In this document: one piece after another, positions 1-11,900 of the stretch
Layout of the letters: each line of letters begins with the position of its first letter
How positions within the stretch are numbered: the stretch's first letter is position 1
DNA from: Pseudoips prasinana
Taxonomy: Eukaryota; Arthropoda; Insecta; Lepidoptera; Nolidae
Assembly (NCBI GenBank): GCA_951640165.1
Contig: OX621237.1
Coordinates: 8,680,001 to 8,744,000 of the forward strand
DNA: 64,000 nt
Direction: 5' to 3'
Notes under the pieces: model-generated
Database searches by the model: none
The model's input: only the letters and a program-made list of their open reading frames with translations
Told to the model about the DNA's origin: nothing
Made by a program: the position numbers and the translations under genes

Positions 1-154
1 TAGCGTACATAACAGCAAATCATAATATTTAAACAAGCAACATAAAAAAGCAAAAAAAAAGGTATCTAAGCAGAAAGCAAAAGCAAGCTTAAAGGGCCTT
101 GTAGTGGCTCTTTTCTTGGGTCGTCCACCTAGGTAACTAGAGAAAGCTGCAGGT

Positions 155-772
155 TAGCTACGAGTAGGGTAGAATTTTCGCCAGTGAGAGCCTGCAGTTA
201 ATGCCAGCAATCACACCGTTTTCGTAAAATTTCGCCATTTTTCTTAAGCGGCTTCCTTAGCCGTTGTGCATTAGGATACGATTAGAAGATACATTTGGTT
301 TGTGGGGACGGCGATGAATATCTGAATATCAACACCCGATCTCTTCCCGTGGGGGGCGTAGAAGTCAATCCGAGGGAATATCTACCATAGGACGGGCAGC
401 AGTTACTCTACTACTCTACTGAGTAGTAGTAGTATGTCCATCTTAGTGCGATCGCGAACCCGTCTGCCAAGCGTCGCGATTACGACATATCCCCCAAGAT
501 GATTCCAGGGCGACGCTTTTGTCCAGCAGTTGACTTTTTGCAGCTGTTGTGATGAGAATTATATGCGATTACACATTTAAATCAGACCTCATGGACAGAC
601 AGACGTAGAGAGACGAATGTCTATAATGTAGTTTCTTAAAATCAAAGCTAATAGAATAGTGCCTGGAACAGCTCTGACTCTGAGGAGACCTATGAGCTAC
701 GGGTAGGGTACAATTCTCGCTAGTGATGGCATGCAACAAGTGCCAAACACAATCTGTTTTGGTAAAGTTTCG
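155..772. repeat. Diverged direct repeat pair around a LINE 3' end
   Basis: Positions about 155-235 and 692-772 share a diverged block: both carry GAG(or GGG)TAGGGTA, then a 'CAGTGA(G/T)' block, then 'GTTTTCGTAAA' or 'GTTTTGGTAAA'. The segment between them is the RTE-like 3' end listed separately. It is probably two old copies of one dispersed repeat. No coding signal is visible. Confidence 0.4.
338..545 (+). repeat. RTE-like LINE 3' end fragment (family 2)
   Basis: One of a family seen six times: + strand near 338, 27790, 47525 and 62045, minus strand near 24572 and 32735. The copies share GGCGTAGAAGTC, GAGGGAATA, a 'CAGCAG' block, AACCCGTCTGCCAAGCG and then TTTGTCCAGCAG followed by a GAC-rich end. 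The 'TTTGTCCAGC...GGAC' ending resembles the 3' end of the RTE element at 8.05 kb, so I read it as the 3' end of a related LINE. No reading frame remains. Confidence 0.5.
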
Positions 773-1195
773 TTATATTATTTTCCCTAACTGCCAATAG
801 GTTAACAGAAAACTTGCTAGTGTCGTATTGTTTAAGTTACTTTATTATATTGAAGTTCTTATTCAAGGCTGTCATGATCTTGGTTAGGCATAGTAGTGAT
901 GATTGATTATGGTGGTGCGGGGTGTTCAGCAGACCATGTCTCTTTAGTCACGGTCTGCTAATCATCGCGGGGTTCAAAGCTTAAATGAGGATTTTGGAAA
1001 TCAGCTTCTCAACGAATTAAGAGGTTAATCAGACCAATTTTTTTCGTAACTTACCTTTCTGCACACATAGGCTTGAAGTTATAAGCTATAAAGAAACACA
1101 AGACAGCTAACTGTTGTTATTAAATAATAAATATATGCACCTAATTATTACTGTATTGTTTTATATAAAAACTAGTATTGGCTATTACGTTATAT

Positions 1196-1262
1196 TTCGT
1201 TTTATACTTATCTGTAAGTATAAAACGAAAAATATTCGTTTTATACTTACAGATAAAACGAA
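1196..1262. repeat. Double hairpin of a TTCGTTTTATACTTA motif
   Basis: TTCGTTTTATACTTA is followed by its reverse complement, then repeated as a second direct/inverted set ending in AAAACGAA. The 67 bp segment can fold in more than one way. It is probably a short foldback remnant. Confidence 0.55.
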
Positions 1263-2931
1263 TGTGCTTTGACGACCCGGCTGAAATAAAATGTCAAATT
1301 TTAATGTAACTGGCTATGCGAGAAAGAAAATGTGTGCTTGCAACTCTCTCTCTTTCTATCTTCACTACTTATATCAAATTAGCCGTCACGCATTCATCAG
1401 CTTACCCTCCAAGTCAAGAAGTTTTACTTCATAAATGAATTTGGCTATTGTCCCCAAAATATTTTTTTATTGTCTCAAAAAGATATATTATTCAAATACA
1501 TACATATGCGTTTTGACAATTTTAAATGTTAAATTTTTTATTTTTGACCACTGGTACCCAAGTAAGGTTAACTTGTGGCGTGGGTCTTAGGGCTCTTTTA
1601 CTCGTTTATATATCACACATGCATATGCATGAGATATCTCACAGTAAAGAAAGAGTGGATTTAGAGTATATATATTTAGAGATATTAAGAAGTCAAAGGC
1701 TTTTCTGAGGATAAGAAGGAAAGTAGGAAATGGACAGTCATTTTTTAAATACATTGTTAAAAACCACTTTGCTGGCGTCATAACCATTTATTCAGAGCAA
1801 TGCTACTGATTAGTAGCAACGTAGTTGGCAGCCCTAAGCGAGTTACGGTTGGTTGCGCGAAGTTACTAATTACTTTTGTAAACCACTTGCCGTTGTGCAC
1901 AGGTGTCTTAGTTCTGATGTTCATTGATTAAGCAATGGTTTTAATTGATCTGTGTTTTTTAGTTAAGGATTTGACAATCATCAATTGATTCAGATAAACA
2001 AGACTAGTGCGAGTTACAATGGTGTACTAAGAGATTTGTTCCTTGGACATGTAAAACCTTACTAATACAGTCAGCGCTAGGCGCTTCTATAGACATTCCG
2101 AAAATTTTTCACCTCAAAGACCTAGCCAAATCCAGTTAGCGCTTTAGAAAAATCGCTATACAGTAACTTTAATTGAAATAGATAGTAAATCAATTTTGAT
2201 ATAATATATTTCAATGAAATTTACATAGAACTTAAGACATTTTAGTTTTCTACTTGTTCTTAGGCTTGCCTAACAGCGCAGCGTGCCGTAATTTTAAAGA
2301 AATTCGAACAGCGCCAGCTGGATACGTTGCATGGTTCTACTCGCTTTAAGGTTGCTTTTATATCTTAAAAAAATATTAGCAAATTGGCTTATACGAAAAA
2401 ACTAACTTTCTTTTAAGTAATAATGATTTTCTTAATTTTGATTTTTTTTATGTTGATTGCGATCTATAAGCGGTTCTTCAAGAAACTAAATTGAGTAAGT
2501 ACCTAATCTTAAACTATTCTAATAACGAGTCAATTTCTTATTCTTAGTAATTACTGAATTGACTGAACAGAGCACTGTGTCAATAGTTATAAAAATGGTG
2601 TGCTAAAGTAAACATTGTGAATCTAATATAATGATTTTAAATAAAATCAGTGATTGTTTGTGAATACATGTGTTATCATTGAGAAGATCTCCCTAGATCC
2701 CGTATAGAAATACCTCTTGCAGCTGCGAGTGTGCTTACATGGTCAACCTATTTGTTACAGAACCCTAAACGTTATGAAAAAGAACATCGTTTTTTTGTCG
2801 ATAGCAGGGGGAAGCGTGGTTTCATGGTTGGTAGGTTGGATTATAAACGTTAGTAGTTTATGTACTAGTTTTTGTTAAAACTGTACAGCACCATATATTA
2901 ATAAAACTTCATATGAGGCAAATGATAGTAA
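1263..2931. other. No recognisable gene
   Basis: AT-rich sequence with many stops in all frames. A block near 1385-1432 (CACGCATTCATCAGCTTAC) recurs near 35418, so it is dispersed repeat material. The short open frames at 1526-1708 (+) and 1587-1787 (-) have no recognisable domain. Confidence 0.5.
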
Positions 2932-3008
2932 GGTGATGTTCGAAGTTTTCTTGCGAGATAGAATCAGAAATGTCCAAATTCACAGGCCTACCAAAGTAAC
3001 CGACATGG
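2932..3008 (+). repeat. RTE LINE fragment (C-terminal coding piece)
   Basis: The + strand encodes a short peptide with LRDRIRNVQI and TKVTDMA. It matches LRDRIRNVEI...TKVTDIA in the C-terminal part of the RTE element at 8.05-9.7 kb, which is on the opposite strand. It is a small, isolated 5'- and 3'-truncated copy. Confidence 0.7.
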
Positions 3009-3009
3009 C

Positions 3010-5355
3010 TTGACTTGACTTACTTATTCATTACCTTTTACATTTTCATCAGAAGAAACTGACTGAAGCGTTAAAGTCGAATACAACTCATGGTTTTATA
3101 ATAATTAAAATAACAAAAGAAACAACACTGTATTTTATATTGTTGCCATGTGATAATTAAGGTCCCTAAACCTTAAGAACAGTGAAAACTATTTGCATAT
3201 ATTAAACAAAAAACAGGAATGATTAACTGTCATAAAATTTTTATACGTCTACTAATTTTTTCTACATTCCGGCTTTAAGATAAAATAGTTTTCACGTAAC
3301 AAGATATCACTAGCCAATAAAGTATAAGGTGTTTTTTCACATTAAATATCTAATAAGGATTTTTATTAAATTCTTCAGATTTTATTGATGTTATATGAAT
3401 TGCCTTCCCATCGTACGAGTCTTGTTATAATTTTCCATGGTGAGATTGTTAAACATGATTCGCACAAAACTCTTCTAGGATCCCTATTTCTAAAGATATT
3501 ACTGGCGCAGTCAAAAGTATCCGCTTAGTTCTTTTAGTAAAAAAACAGTCCAAATTACGTTATGTTTGTCGATAAAATTCAATTTGATTAAATAAACGTA
3601 AACTTATTTTGTAATTCAGTTTATTTATTTGCACAAATAAGGTTATTAAATCGGTTGGTGCATTGTAGTCTATTATTGCTTATTCTGCTGATATAGAGAT
3701 AGGTGATTATAAGTATTACGTGACACGTTATTAAATTCAAATATATAAATTTGATGGGAAGTATTAATAAAATAATAAAAGTGAAGAGATTAGTAATATT
3801 AATTTTTATAGTGCAGTTTTACGATCGACAATTTCACAAATACACATATTGTATTTTCGGGAAGTATTATTATGAATACGGTGACCTTAAAAATATTCTG
3901 AATAACACATTAGGAACATGGAAACTATTTACTAAAACTTAAGTAGTTGTGTGATTGTCAAAGAGGCTTAATATCTGACTCACTCCGTGCTTAAGAGGTG
4001 CGACGATCTCGGCTGTAAATTAAACAACAATTGTAAAGATATGTCCCAGAGGATCTCTAAGACATGACACTGCAAACCGGTTAGTAATTGGTTAAATCAT
4101 GGCTTACCTAGCCATCTTTTCAGTTGGTTAAAAGGACGTTAACTACGTAGAAACGTGAAAAGGAGTGGACAGATCTAGAATCACATAGACCGCCAAAAAA
4201 AATCTACCGTGCAAACGCCTATCGCCTATATATACTTTTCTACACTCCTGGTTTGCCTGGAAGAGATTGCAAATTGCGTTAAGGCCGCCATTTGTACCTT
4301 CTTGATAACATGGTCATTGTTCTTTGTATGAAATATTCTTTGGTGTCCAATAAAGAGTTTCTTACTTACTTACTAGACCTGAACAGGAAGGATCTGCGCA
4401 TGGTTATATTTGCACCACCAGGACTCTGCACATTAAACAAACACCTCTTCAAGATTGGAGTCACAGACAGCCCCTTTGCTGAATTTGCATAAAAATATCA
4501 GCGCCTGTACTGTAACATTGCATAGCTTGTTACGGGAATAGTTCTTGAACGTTCCGAAGATGTCGCAGAAAGCGCTCAAACACGTTCTAGGTCTCTTGGA
4601 CTTCTAGGCTGAAGTAAAAAGGTTCGATTATCCACATAACCTTACGTACAACAGCGCCATCAAGAAACTAAGATAAGATAACTCTTTTTGTACACCAAAA
4701 CTTAACAGGATACAAGAATACAATAATCACAAAATTGTACCTACAATAGGCGGCCTCATCACTAAATGTGATAGAAACAAGTACGTAATCTCCCACTAAA
4801 CTTTTAATAAAACTAAAACTAACCTTGTATTTACTTACTGCCAATAGATCCTTTTTCGTTTTCTCCACGGCTGGCCTTCCCTCCATGCTGGTTATAATTG
4901 TTCGTAGTGAGATATGATTGGCTCAAGATCCGATGATTCCAATGTCATTACCTCGACGCGGCGGACCGTGTCGCCCTCCGCCGCGCTCCGCTTCTCGGTC
5001 AACCACCTGAGATCCACTGATTCTTGAGGAAAGAGGCCGGAAAAATTATCTATGGTTTTGAGGTACTGTTTCTTAAAAATAGTTTGAAGTTAAGTTACAC
5101 TAATGTGCCTTTTAGCTGCCAGTTTAAGACAGAGACATTAATATGTTCAGAAGTCGGGAGCTGAGGTCTGCTCCTTGGTCCACTACTATATTTTTAGTAG
5201 TAAATTAAATTAATGACTATATTGTAAGGAAATTTTATTATACGCTAATTTGCGATGTTTTTGTCGTTTAGGAATCAGTCAGGCTTATATAAGTCAGCAT
5301 GCTGCGATACGCTTCTTGGACTTAATTTAAAAACTCTAAAAAGGCGGTTTTCTAT
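3010..5355. other. No recognisable gene; dispersed repeat traces
   Basis: AT-rich, with no credible coding frame. Near 4350-4372 'AATAAAGAGTTTCTTACTTAC' resembles a LINE 3' end. Around 4515-4645 the sequence is a diverged copy of 42150-42300. A GC-rich patch at about 4955-4992 (CGACGCGGCGG, CCGCCGCGCTCCG) stands out but has no reading frame I can interpret. Confidence 0.45.
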
Positions 5356-5416
5356 AAAAAGGAGCAAGGCGGTTAGTGAGTTCTTCAAAGAATTCACTAC
5401 CCGCCTTGCTCTTTTC
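5356..5416. repeat. Short inverted repeat around GCAAGGCGG
   Basis: AAAAGGAGCAAGGCGG, then a TAGTGAGTTCTT arm, is followed after about 3 bases by the near-perfect reverse complement ending CCGCCTTGCTCTTTT. Arms are about 29 bp. It is probably a tiny MITE or foldback remnant. Confidence 0.6.
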
Positions 5417-5529
5417 TAAGAATTGACTCCTTTCAAAGGGAAGTGGGAAATTGCGCATATTGACGTACTAGTATTGGGTATGAAGTAAACTTCGTTCATA
5501 CACCCCCTACGAACGCTTGCCCAATTACT

Positions 5530-5712
5530 CATAGCTAGATCACCGGTCCGTAACTGAACGGCGAGGTTAAGCAACTACGCTTGCGGTCCCTACATAGATG
5601 GGTGACTATAAAAGTGGTTTAATTACTGAGCGTCTCCGTGATTCAGAGGGCACATTAAGCTAAGTTGAACAACTCTGACACTAGGGTAACCACTGCCCAT
5701 ACGATAAGCAAG
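5530..5712 (+). repeat. 5S rRNA-derived SINE, copy 1
   Basis: Begins CATAGCTAGA, then GAGGTTAAGCAACTACGC and TAGATGGGTGAC, at the spacing found in the 3' half of eukaryotic 5S rRNA (internal pol III control region). The 5S-like head is followed by a non-5S body (GTGGTTTAAT, GTCTCCGTG, GAGGGCACA) and a tail ending ATACGATAAGCAAGCAAGC. The better copy is at 51421. This is a SINE rather than a 5S gene because the 5S 5' half is missing and the body is repeated elsewhere. Confidence 0.75.
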
Positions 5713-6202
5713 CAAGCCCAGTTATTGTAAAAAAGCTCCCACTGTCATACCTCCTCAGGAGCATATGCGACCCCATATGGAATACAGCTTCTTCCTCTTT
5801 CAAGGTCGCACAGCTTGAATCGTCGTTGACTTAATCCTCTTCTCCCGCGGAGATCCATCATTATATCCATCAGGTGACCCGCTTGCCTTGCTGAATTATT
5901 TATACGGCAACACCAACCGGTGATTGTAGAAGTGTTATAGTATTGTACCAAATATATAATTTTTACCTACATATGGAGTTTAATGCCACTTCTTAAAAAT
6001 TAAAGGGTACCAAAAAATGTCTGTTTAGGTTTAACCACTAATATGGAGAAAATTAAACGAACTTAATTTTTTTGGTATTAAAAAAAAATGTTCTGAATAT
6101 TTACATGTGATAAATCGTTTCAATTTATTCATTTTTAATTTATGGGGGGGGGGGGGAAAAAGAACATAACATGCTGATACTTTTCGTACCCAACACGTAT
6201 TA

Positions 6203-6706
6203 TTCTTACTAATATTATAAATGCGAAAGTAACTCTGTCACGCTTTAACGCCAAAACTACGGAACCGATTTAAATGACATTTAGTACACACATAGTAGAG
6301 CCTGGGAAAGGACAAAGGGTAGCCTTTGTCCTTTCCCAGGCTCGACTATATACAATGTGTACTAAATTTCATTTAAATCGGTTCCGTAGTTTTGGCGTTA
6401 AAGCGTTTTAATGTGAAAAAGTGGTCAAAAGGGGGATGAAAAGTTGTATGGAAGTATCGTAGAAGCTTGAAACTTATTTTGTAGGTTGTTGATTCGATAT
6501 GAATAATTGTGACATTCGAATTTTGTTAAAGTTGTACCCTCAAGAGTGTAAAATAACAATAGGGAATGAAAGTTTGCATGGAAATGTGTAAAGTTTAAGT
6601 GAATGTTTTGTAAGTTTGCAACTACAGACAAAATATTAGAGATATTCTCATGTAACATTTACAGAGTCTTCACAAAATGCGCGGACGAAGTCGCGGACAC
6701 AGTTAG
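6203..6706 (+). mobile_element. Non-autonomous Helitron with internal long hairpin
   Basis: The left end TTCTTACTAATATTATAAA matches the family start seen at 24567 and 47034 (minus). The right end has the hairpin CGCGGACGAAGTCGCG followed by GACACAGTTAG and then T. This is a mutated form of the CTAG terminus (C to T). Inside, 6238-6414 is an inverted repeat with arms of about 80 bp and almost no loop (centre near AAAGGGTAGCC). No coding capacity. Confidence 0.7.
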
Positions 6707-7259
6707 TTATCTAAACAATTTTAATGCACGTTGAAAATCAAGATCTTAGGCTGAACATTCTACATATTCTAAAACCACAATTATATGCCATAAATCAAAT
6801 AATTTCTGAATCAAAACACAACAAAATGTATTTTATATTAACGGCTTCTTGGTTTCGGCTGGGTGCGCGCCATGCTTGGCTGGCCATGCGGCCATGCGCT
6901 CATAGCAACAGGTGCAATACTCTGCTACTTCATAATTGACTATTATTTATACCAGGTTAACTACGCATGCCCTTTGAGTCTTCAATTTATAGGAACAGCC
7001 CCTTAATATCAATTAAGTTGTAGTGAGTTCTGCATTGTTGCTTCCGGTGTCGATGAATTACACAGCTCTAAACTTACGCTAAGTGTACTTAAACATAGTT
7101 TTCTTATAAGGTAAACGATGTGGATTTTTCTGGATACATAATTTCTCCAGCAGAATGTTAATTTTGTAATTAAAGTATGATATGATATCTAATGATGCCA
7201 AAACACAACAAATAGTTAAAAATATCTTCAAAGATTCATCATTCGCCTTCTTTATGATG

Positions 7260-7560
7260 ACGGGGTTCTATTCCGACTCAGGGCAGATATTTAAGTGCAT
7301 GAACCTGTCTGTTTATCCTGAGTCTGGGTCTAGTTATCTATATAAGTATGTATTTTCAAAAGAAAGGTAAGTAGTGTATGTAATATGTCAGTTATCTGGT
7401 TTCCATAGTACAAGATGTGGTTAGTTTGGGATCAGATGGCCGTGTGTGAATAATGTCCCACCAGTGTTCATGCACACAAATATTTGCCCTGGGTGGGAAT
7501 CGAACCCATGACCTGCGGCGTGGAAAGCAAGCATTTAACAATCACGCCAACAGGCCCGCC
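7260..7560. repeat. Two SINE-2 pieces head to head
   Basis: The + strand 7260-7467 is a 5'-truncated tRNA-type SINE body ending in GTCAGTTATCTGGTTTCCAT and AATAATGTCCCA. The minus strand 7468-7560 is the head of the same family, with a B box reading GGGTTCGATTCC and an A-box region GTTGGCGTGATTG. The two halves abut in inverted orientation, so they come from two insertions or one inversion. Confidence 0.65.
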
Positions 7561-7879
7561 AGAATAGCAACAGTTAAATAGTCATATAAAACATACAATA
7601 ATTAATTATACTCATCCCTAACGCTGCTGTGGCAGCTGCAGATTTTTGTTGACTTCGACTAAATTAATCGCAATTATGCTACTAAGCTTTAATCGTAATA
7701 CATTATGGTGATCATTTAAGAATCTCAGGTTTCACCTTTAGTTTGTAATAGTTCTTTAAATAATTATTATGAGAACGCTTACATTATGGGTTAGGAAGTA
7801 GAGAGTTGATAAATTTGTGTAAGAAGGATACGGAATATAGGGAAATGGAATGAAATGGAACTGGATAGTTTGAAATTTT

Positions 7880-7990
7880 TGATAAAGCAGGAGGAATGCC
7901 TACGCATACCAACCGCAAAGTGTATGCGGGTGGGTACTTATGACGACTCGCACTGACTAAACCTAACCTGCCGTGGACTTCTCTTAGCGC
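7880..7990. repeat. Dispersed repeat shared with 58.4 kb
   Basis: ACTAAACCTAACCTGCCGTG and the preceding GGTGGGTA block recur at 58385-58490. No frame or terminal structure was found. Family unknown. Confidence 0.5.
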
Positions 7991-8051
7991 CTGTTCCGGT
8001 GAGAGAAATCAAACCTATATGTTGCGAGTTGATAAGTTACGAGTACAAGGC

Positions 8052-9774
8052 GTTTCATCATCATCATCATATCAGCCGAAAGACGTCCACTGCCGGACAA
8101 AGGCGTCCCCCAAAGATCTCCACAATTCGCTATCCGCATCCAGCGATTTCCAGCGACCCGCACAAGATCATCGGTCCATCTTGTAGGGGGCCACTCGAGA
8201 ACCTTTCTGCCCCAGCGGCCGTCGGCTCTACGAGCTATGTGACCTGCCCACTGCCACTTCAACTTGGCAATTCTTACGGCTATGTCGGTTACTTTGGTTC
8301 GCCTGCGGATCTCAACATTTCTGATTCGATCTCGCAGGGAAACTCCAAGCATAGCCCTTTCCATTGCTCTTTGGGTGACCTTGAGCCGCCTGATAAGGCC
8401 CATAGTGAGCGACCACGTCTCCGTTCCGTAAGTCATCACTGGCAACACACACTGGTCGACTTGAGACACTGCGGTATTTGGGACGAGAAGATATTACGTA
8501 GCTTTCCGAACGCTGCCCAGCTGGATTCTACGATTGACCTCCTTCTCGAAGTTGGACCTACCTAGTTGGATGGTCTGTCCTAGGTAAATATAGTTCTATA
8601 CAACTTCGAGCGCAGAGTCTCCAACCTTAACACGAGTGGGTGCAACATGGATGTTCGACATGATTTTCGTCATAACCATGTTCATTTTCAGACCCACTTG
8701 TTGAGAGACTCTGCTGAGGCCATCGAGCATTGTACCGAGGTCTTCGATGGTCTCAGCCATGACAACTATATCGTCGGCAAATCGAAGGTGGGTGATGTAC
8801 TCGCCATTGACATTGATGCCAAAGCCTTTCCAGTCCAGAAGCTTGAAGACATCTTCCAATGCAGCGGTGAACACTTTCGGAGATATAACATCTCCCTGTC
8901 TCACACCTCGCTGCAAGTGGATAGGTTTCGAGTTCTGGTCCTGGAGTCGCACTGACATAGTGGCGTTTTCGTACAAACACTCTAACACCTCGATATACCG
9001 GTAGTCGATTTGGCACCTTTGGAGAGACCTCAATACGGCCCAAGTTTCGATCGAATCAAAGGCTTTCTCATAGTCCACAAACGCGAAGCATAATGGCTGG
9101 TTATACTCTTCGGTCTTCTGTATAACCTGCCGCAGCGTATGTATGTGGTCTATGGTACTAAAGCCTTTACGGAAACCGGCTTGTTCGGGAGGCTGGAAGT
9201 CGTCTAACCTGCGTGCGAGACGATTCGTAATGACCCTCGAAAACAGCTTGTTAACATGGCTCAGCAGAGTGATGGGTCTGTAATTCTTCAAGAGGGTTTT
9301 ATCGCCCTTTTTGAAGAAGAGCACCACCACACCACTGTGCCATGTTTGTGGCGTTTGACCTTCTAGTATGACGGAGTTAAATAACTTCTGAAGGGCCCGT
9401 AGGATTGGTGTACCACCCGCCTTCAGAAGCTCTGCCGTAACTCCATCATCACCAGGCGCCTTGTTGTTCTTAAGTTGTTCGAGAGCCATTCTAATCTCGC
9501 ACAGGCTGACGTCCGGGATGTCGTCGGTGAAGTGTTGGGTTAGTCGTGCTCTGGGATCTGAGGCACAACTATCGACAGGTGACTGGGTTTTCGTATACAG
9601 CTGTCCGTAGAACCTCTCGATCTCTCCCAGCAACTCAGGTCTAGACGTGACGATTCTGCCATCCTCAGTCTTTAGCTTCGTCAGTTGGCTCTGTCCAACA
9701 GACAGTTCTCTTCCAAACACAAGGCGTTTACATAAAGTGTAAATTATAATAAACTTTATTCCTCTCATGAGCAT
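8052..9774 (-). pseudogene. RTE-clade LINE reverse transcriptase, 5'-truncated and broken
   Basis: This encodes the reverse transcriptase of a non-LTR retrotransposon. The long frame 8596-9774 (392 aa) shows the RT blocks in order: NNKAPGDDGVTAELL, NYRPITLL, EQAGFRKGFSTIDHI, the catalytic FVDYEKAFD, GVRQGDVISPKVF and the catalytic FADDIVVMAE. The first ~22 residues do not look like RTE protein, so coding similarity starts near 9710 and the apurinic endonuclease is absent. A TAG stop at about 8596 and a 5-base deletion shortly after throw the C-terminal part into another frame (7984-8469; GTETWSLT, GHIARRADGRWGRKVLEW). The element ends in (ATG)n at 8052-8070, typical of RTE. The copy is dead. 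Parts recur at 2932, 20881, 28056 and 29106. Frames on the + strand here are shadows. Confidence 0.9.
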
Positions 9775-9779
9775 GTTAT

Positions 9780-10262
9780 TAATGTTGAGTTACGATCCAA
9801 TGTATGACCGTAAACTGCCTCTATCGGGGCCTCTGGAATCGAAAGATTCATCAGAGGCCTACGATAGCATAGTTACTTAGACGATAGTACAGGATAGTAA
9901 CTTAGAGCGGCGGCGGAAGAGTATGCATAATTATGCATACCAACGGCTGCGCTCACAGGCCGAGTTAGCTGGCTTACTGTACGCTCACCGAGACGCAGGG
10001 GACGAGCACCCGTGAGCTATTAGTCCGAACCAGGGAGCATACCTGAAATAAAACCCCGATCCAAGGTGTAATCCGACCCGTGCTGAGGGATTCATGGCCA
10101 GAGGGCAGTCTGGTCGCTAACAGAGGGTGTCTATGTTGGCGGTCATAGGACACAGCATGGATCCGTCTTACCCCCGTATAGGGCTCTGCGAGGGTGGACC
10201 GTTGGACAGGACAACTTTTCAGTCATAAGGTATAATTGAAAAACTGCAGAAAACTTCTAATG
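9780..10262. other. GC-richer segment, possibly LINE 5' sequence
   Basis: GC content is clearly higher than in the flanks, with no long frame. It directly abuts the 5' side of the minus-strand RTE copy, so on the minus strand it could be non-coding upstream sequence from an internally deleted element. That is inference from position and composition only. Confidence 0.3.
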
Positions 10263-10267
10263 ATAAT

Positions 10268-10338
10268 TTTTGTCCTCACCCGGAATTTGAACCCAGAACC
10301 TGCGGTTGGACACGCTACCCGCTAGACCAACGAGGCAG
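10268..10338 (-). repeat. tRNA-like SINE head or tRNA remnant
   Basis: On the minus strand it reads GCCTCGTTGGTCTAGCGGGT...GGTTCTGGGTTCAAATTCC, giving an A-box-like TTGGTCTAGCGGG and a B-box-like GGTTCAAATTCC. There is no matching acceptor stem at the expected position, so I call it a SINE head or pseudo-tRNA rather than a functional tRNA. Confidence 0.5.
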
Positions 10339-10339
10339 A

Positions 10340-11400
10340 AAAAATAGGTAATAGAACACCAGAACTAAATTGGTCGTGACGCATACGATATTGGACTAAA
10401 TGGTTAACACGTGGGTGGCCGCCGCAGATCTGACTAATGGTTGATGCCATGCATCGTAAACAGTAATCATTGTATGTCATACACTCATTATAGGATGCAA
10501 GTAGGAGGTTACTGTCATGATCATGCTATATTTAAGACCTTCATTTGACTTATCATGGGGAGGGGACAGTAGTTATTGTTTATACAACGGTGCAAAGTTC
10601 CTTTTTAACCACGTGTTCAATTTTGATGATCGAGCAAGCGCAGCATTCTAAAATGGAATCACGAGCGCAGAGAGTTATAAAAAAATTAGAATCCTGAGCG
10701 TTAGCGAGGGAATCAAAAGAGCACAATGTGAAAAATCATTGCATTCCAGTGTAACACGTAACTTTTCATCCGAGGAAATAACTAAATGCAAAAAAATTAT
10801 AATTTACAATCACTTGAGATACTTTTCTTTCAGTTAAGGCTAGGGTTCTCTTCTTATCGTGCTAATAGCATTCTACATATATTGAGTCAACTCATGCCGC
10901 GCATACACGAAAAAGCCGTAATCTATTGAAATTTGCCACCGTTAATACTACTCTGTACAAACGTGTGAAGTGTGAAGATTTTTGAGCCTATCTTAGGCAT
11001 CAGTCTATCACAATATGTCTAATTGCTTGACGAAGAAAACTATGTAAGCCTATAGCGTACCAATTACTATTGTGGAGGGAAATAAATATTGAATTAATAA
11101 TAATATAATAATAAGTCATTTATTCTCTCTCACAAAGTACACACAGGTTTACAATATATTATGCTAGATGTAGGTGTGTGAGTGTATATGAATTATGTTG
11201 TGTATTAGTATGGATGCAGATGTAGGTGTGAGAGTGTATGTGAAAATGTGTTTAATATGTAAATGATTAAAAGTAATTCAGTAGTACAATGTTAAGATTG
11301 GTGCCAAAAAGTCGAATTGAGTGGGTTATTGGAGAGGAGTTAATAATCAAGAGTTTTAAGAAAAGACGTCAGTGTTGATTTGCAGCAATTTTTGTTGAGT
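10340..11400. other. No recognisable gene
   Basis: AT-rich. From 11100 rightward the sequence probably forms the 3' untranslated part of the minus-strand LINE that encodes 11403-11898, because it is contiguous with it and runs into an A/T-rich end. Nothing else is recognised. Confidence 0.4.
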
Positions 11401-11402
11401 GG

Positions 11403-11898
11403 CTAAATATTTAGTAATGTTTTGAGTTTGTTGTAAAGAAAGTATCCCAAAAAGCAAAAGAAGTTATGAGATAGGGATGTGTTGAGCTTCTGAGAAGGAC
11501 ACACACTACCCTTACGGCGCTTATCCTTGAGAAGATTAGGGTCGTATTTTAAAAGGGAATGTTTTTTTAGCACAGTACGCCTAATAAAGCTTTGCCTAAC
11601 TGTTAGCACGTCCCATTTTTTTGTAAAAATCAACCGTAGGATAGCGGAAGGGCAATCCAGCAGCTACCTTAAGAACAGCACGCTGGGCTCTCTCAACCTC
11701 AATTAAAGTAGTTTTATTTGAGCCACCCCATGCTAAAACGCAGTAGTCGATAAGTGAATGGCAAAGAGCAAAGTAAACCATCTTGACAGTATTTTTATCA
11801 GCTGAGCTTCTGAGGTTTTTAAATATGTAGATCAACTTGCGAAGACGAGTCACAAGAGTTCTTATATGCGGCTTGAAAGATAGGGATTGATCTATTAT
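11403..11898 (-). pseudogene. LINE reverse transcriptase C-terminus, interrupted by mariner
   Basis: C-terminal (thumb and tail) part of a non-LTR reverse transcriptase. The minus strand encodes IIDQSLSFKPHI, VYFALCHSLIDYCVLAWGG and VERAQRAVLKVA, the usual tail of Jockey/CR1-like LINEs. A frameshift near 11605-11630 moves the last part (LTVRQSFIRR...YNKLKTLLNI) to another frame ending at 11403. The mariner at 11901-13182 cuts the frame at the IID motif, and the LINE continues for a few codons at 13185-13225. An open frame 11596-11946 starts with a Met inside the mariner and reads through the mariner end into the LINE. That fusion is probably accidental. Confidence 0.8.
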
Positions 11899-11900
11899 TA

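Noticed and set aside
8647..9043. Open frames on the + strand
   Set aside because: They mirror the minus-strand RTE reverse transcriptase and contain no recognisable domain.
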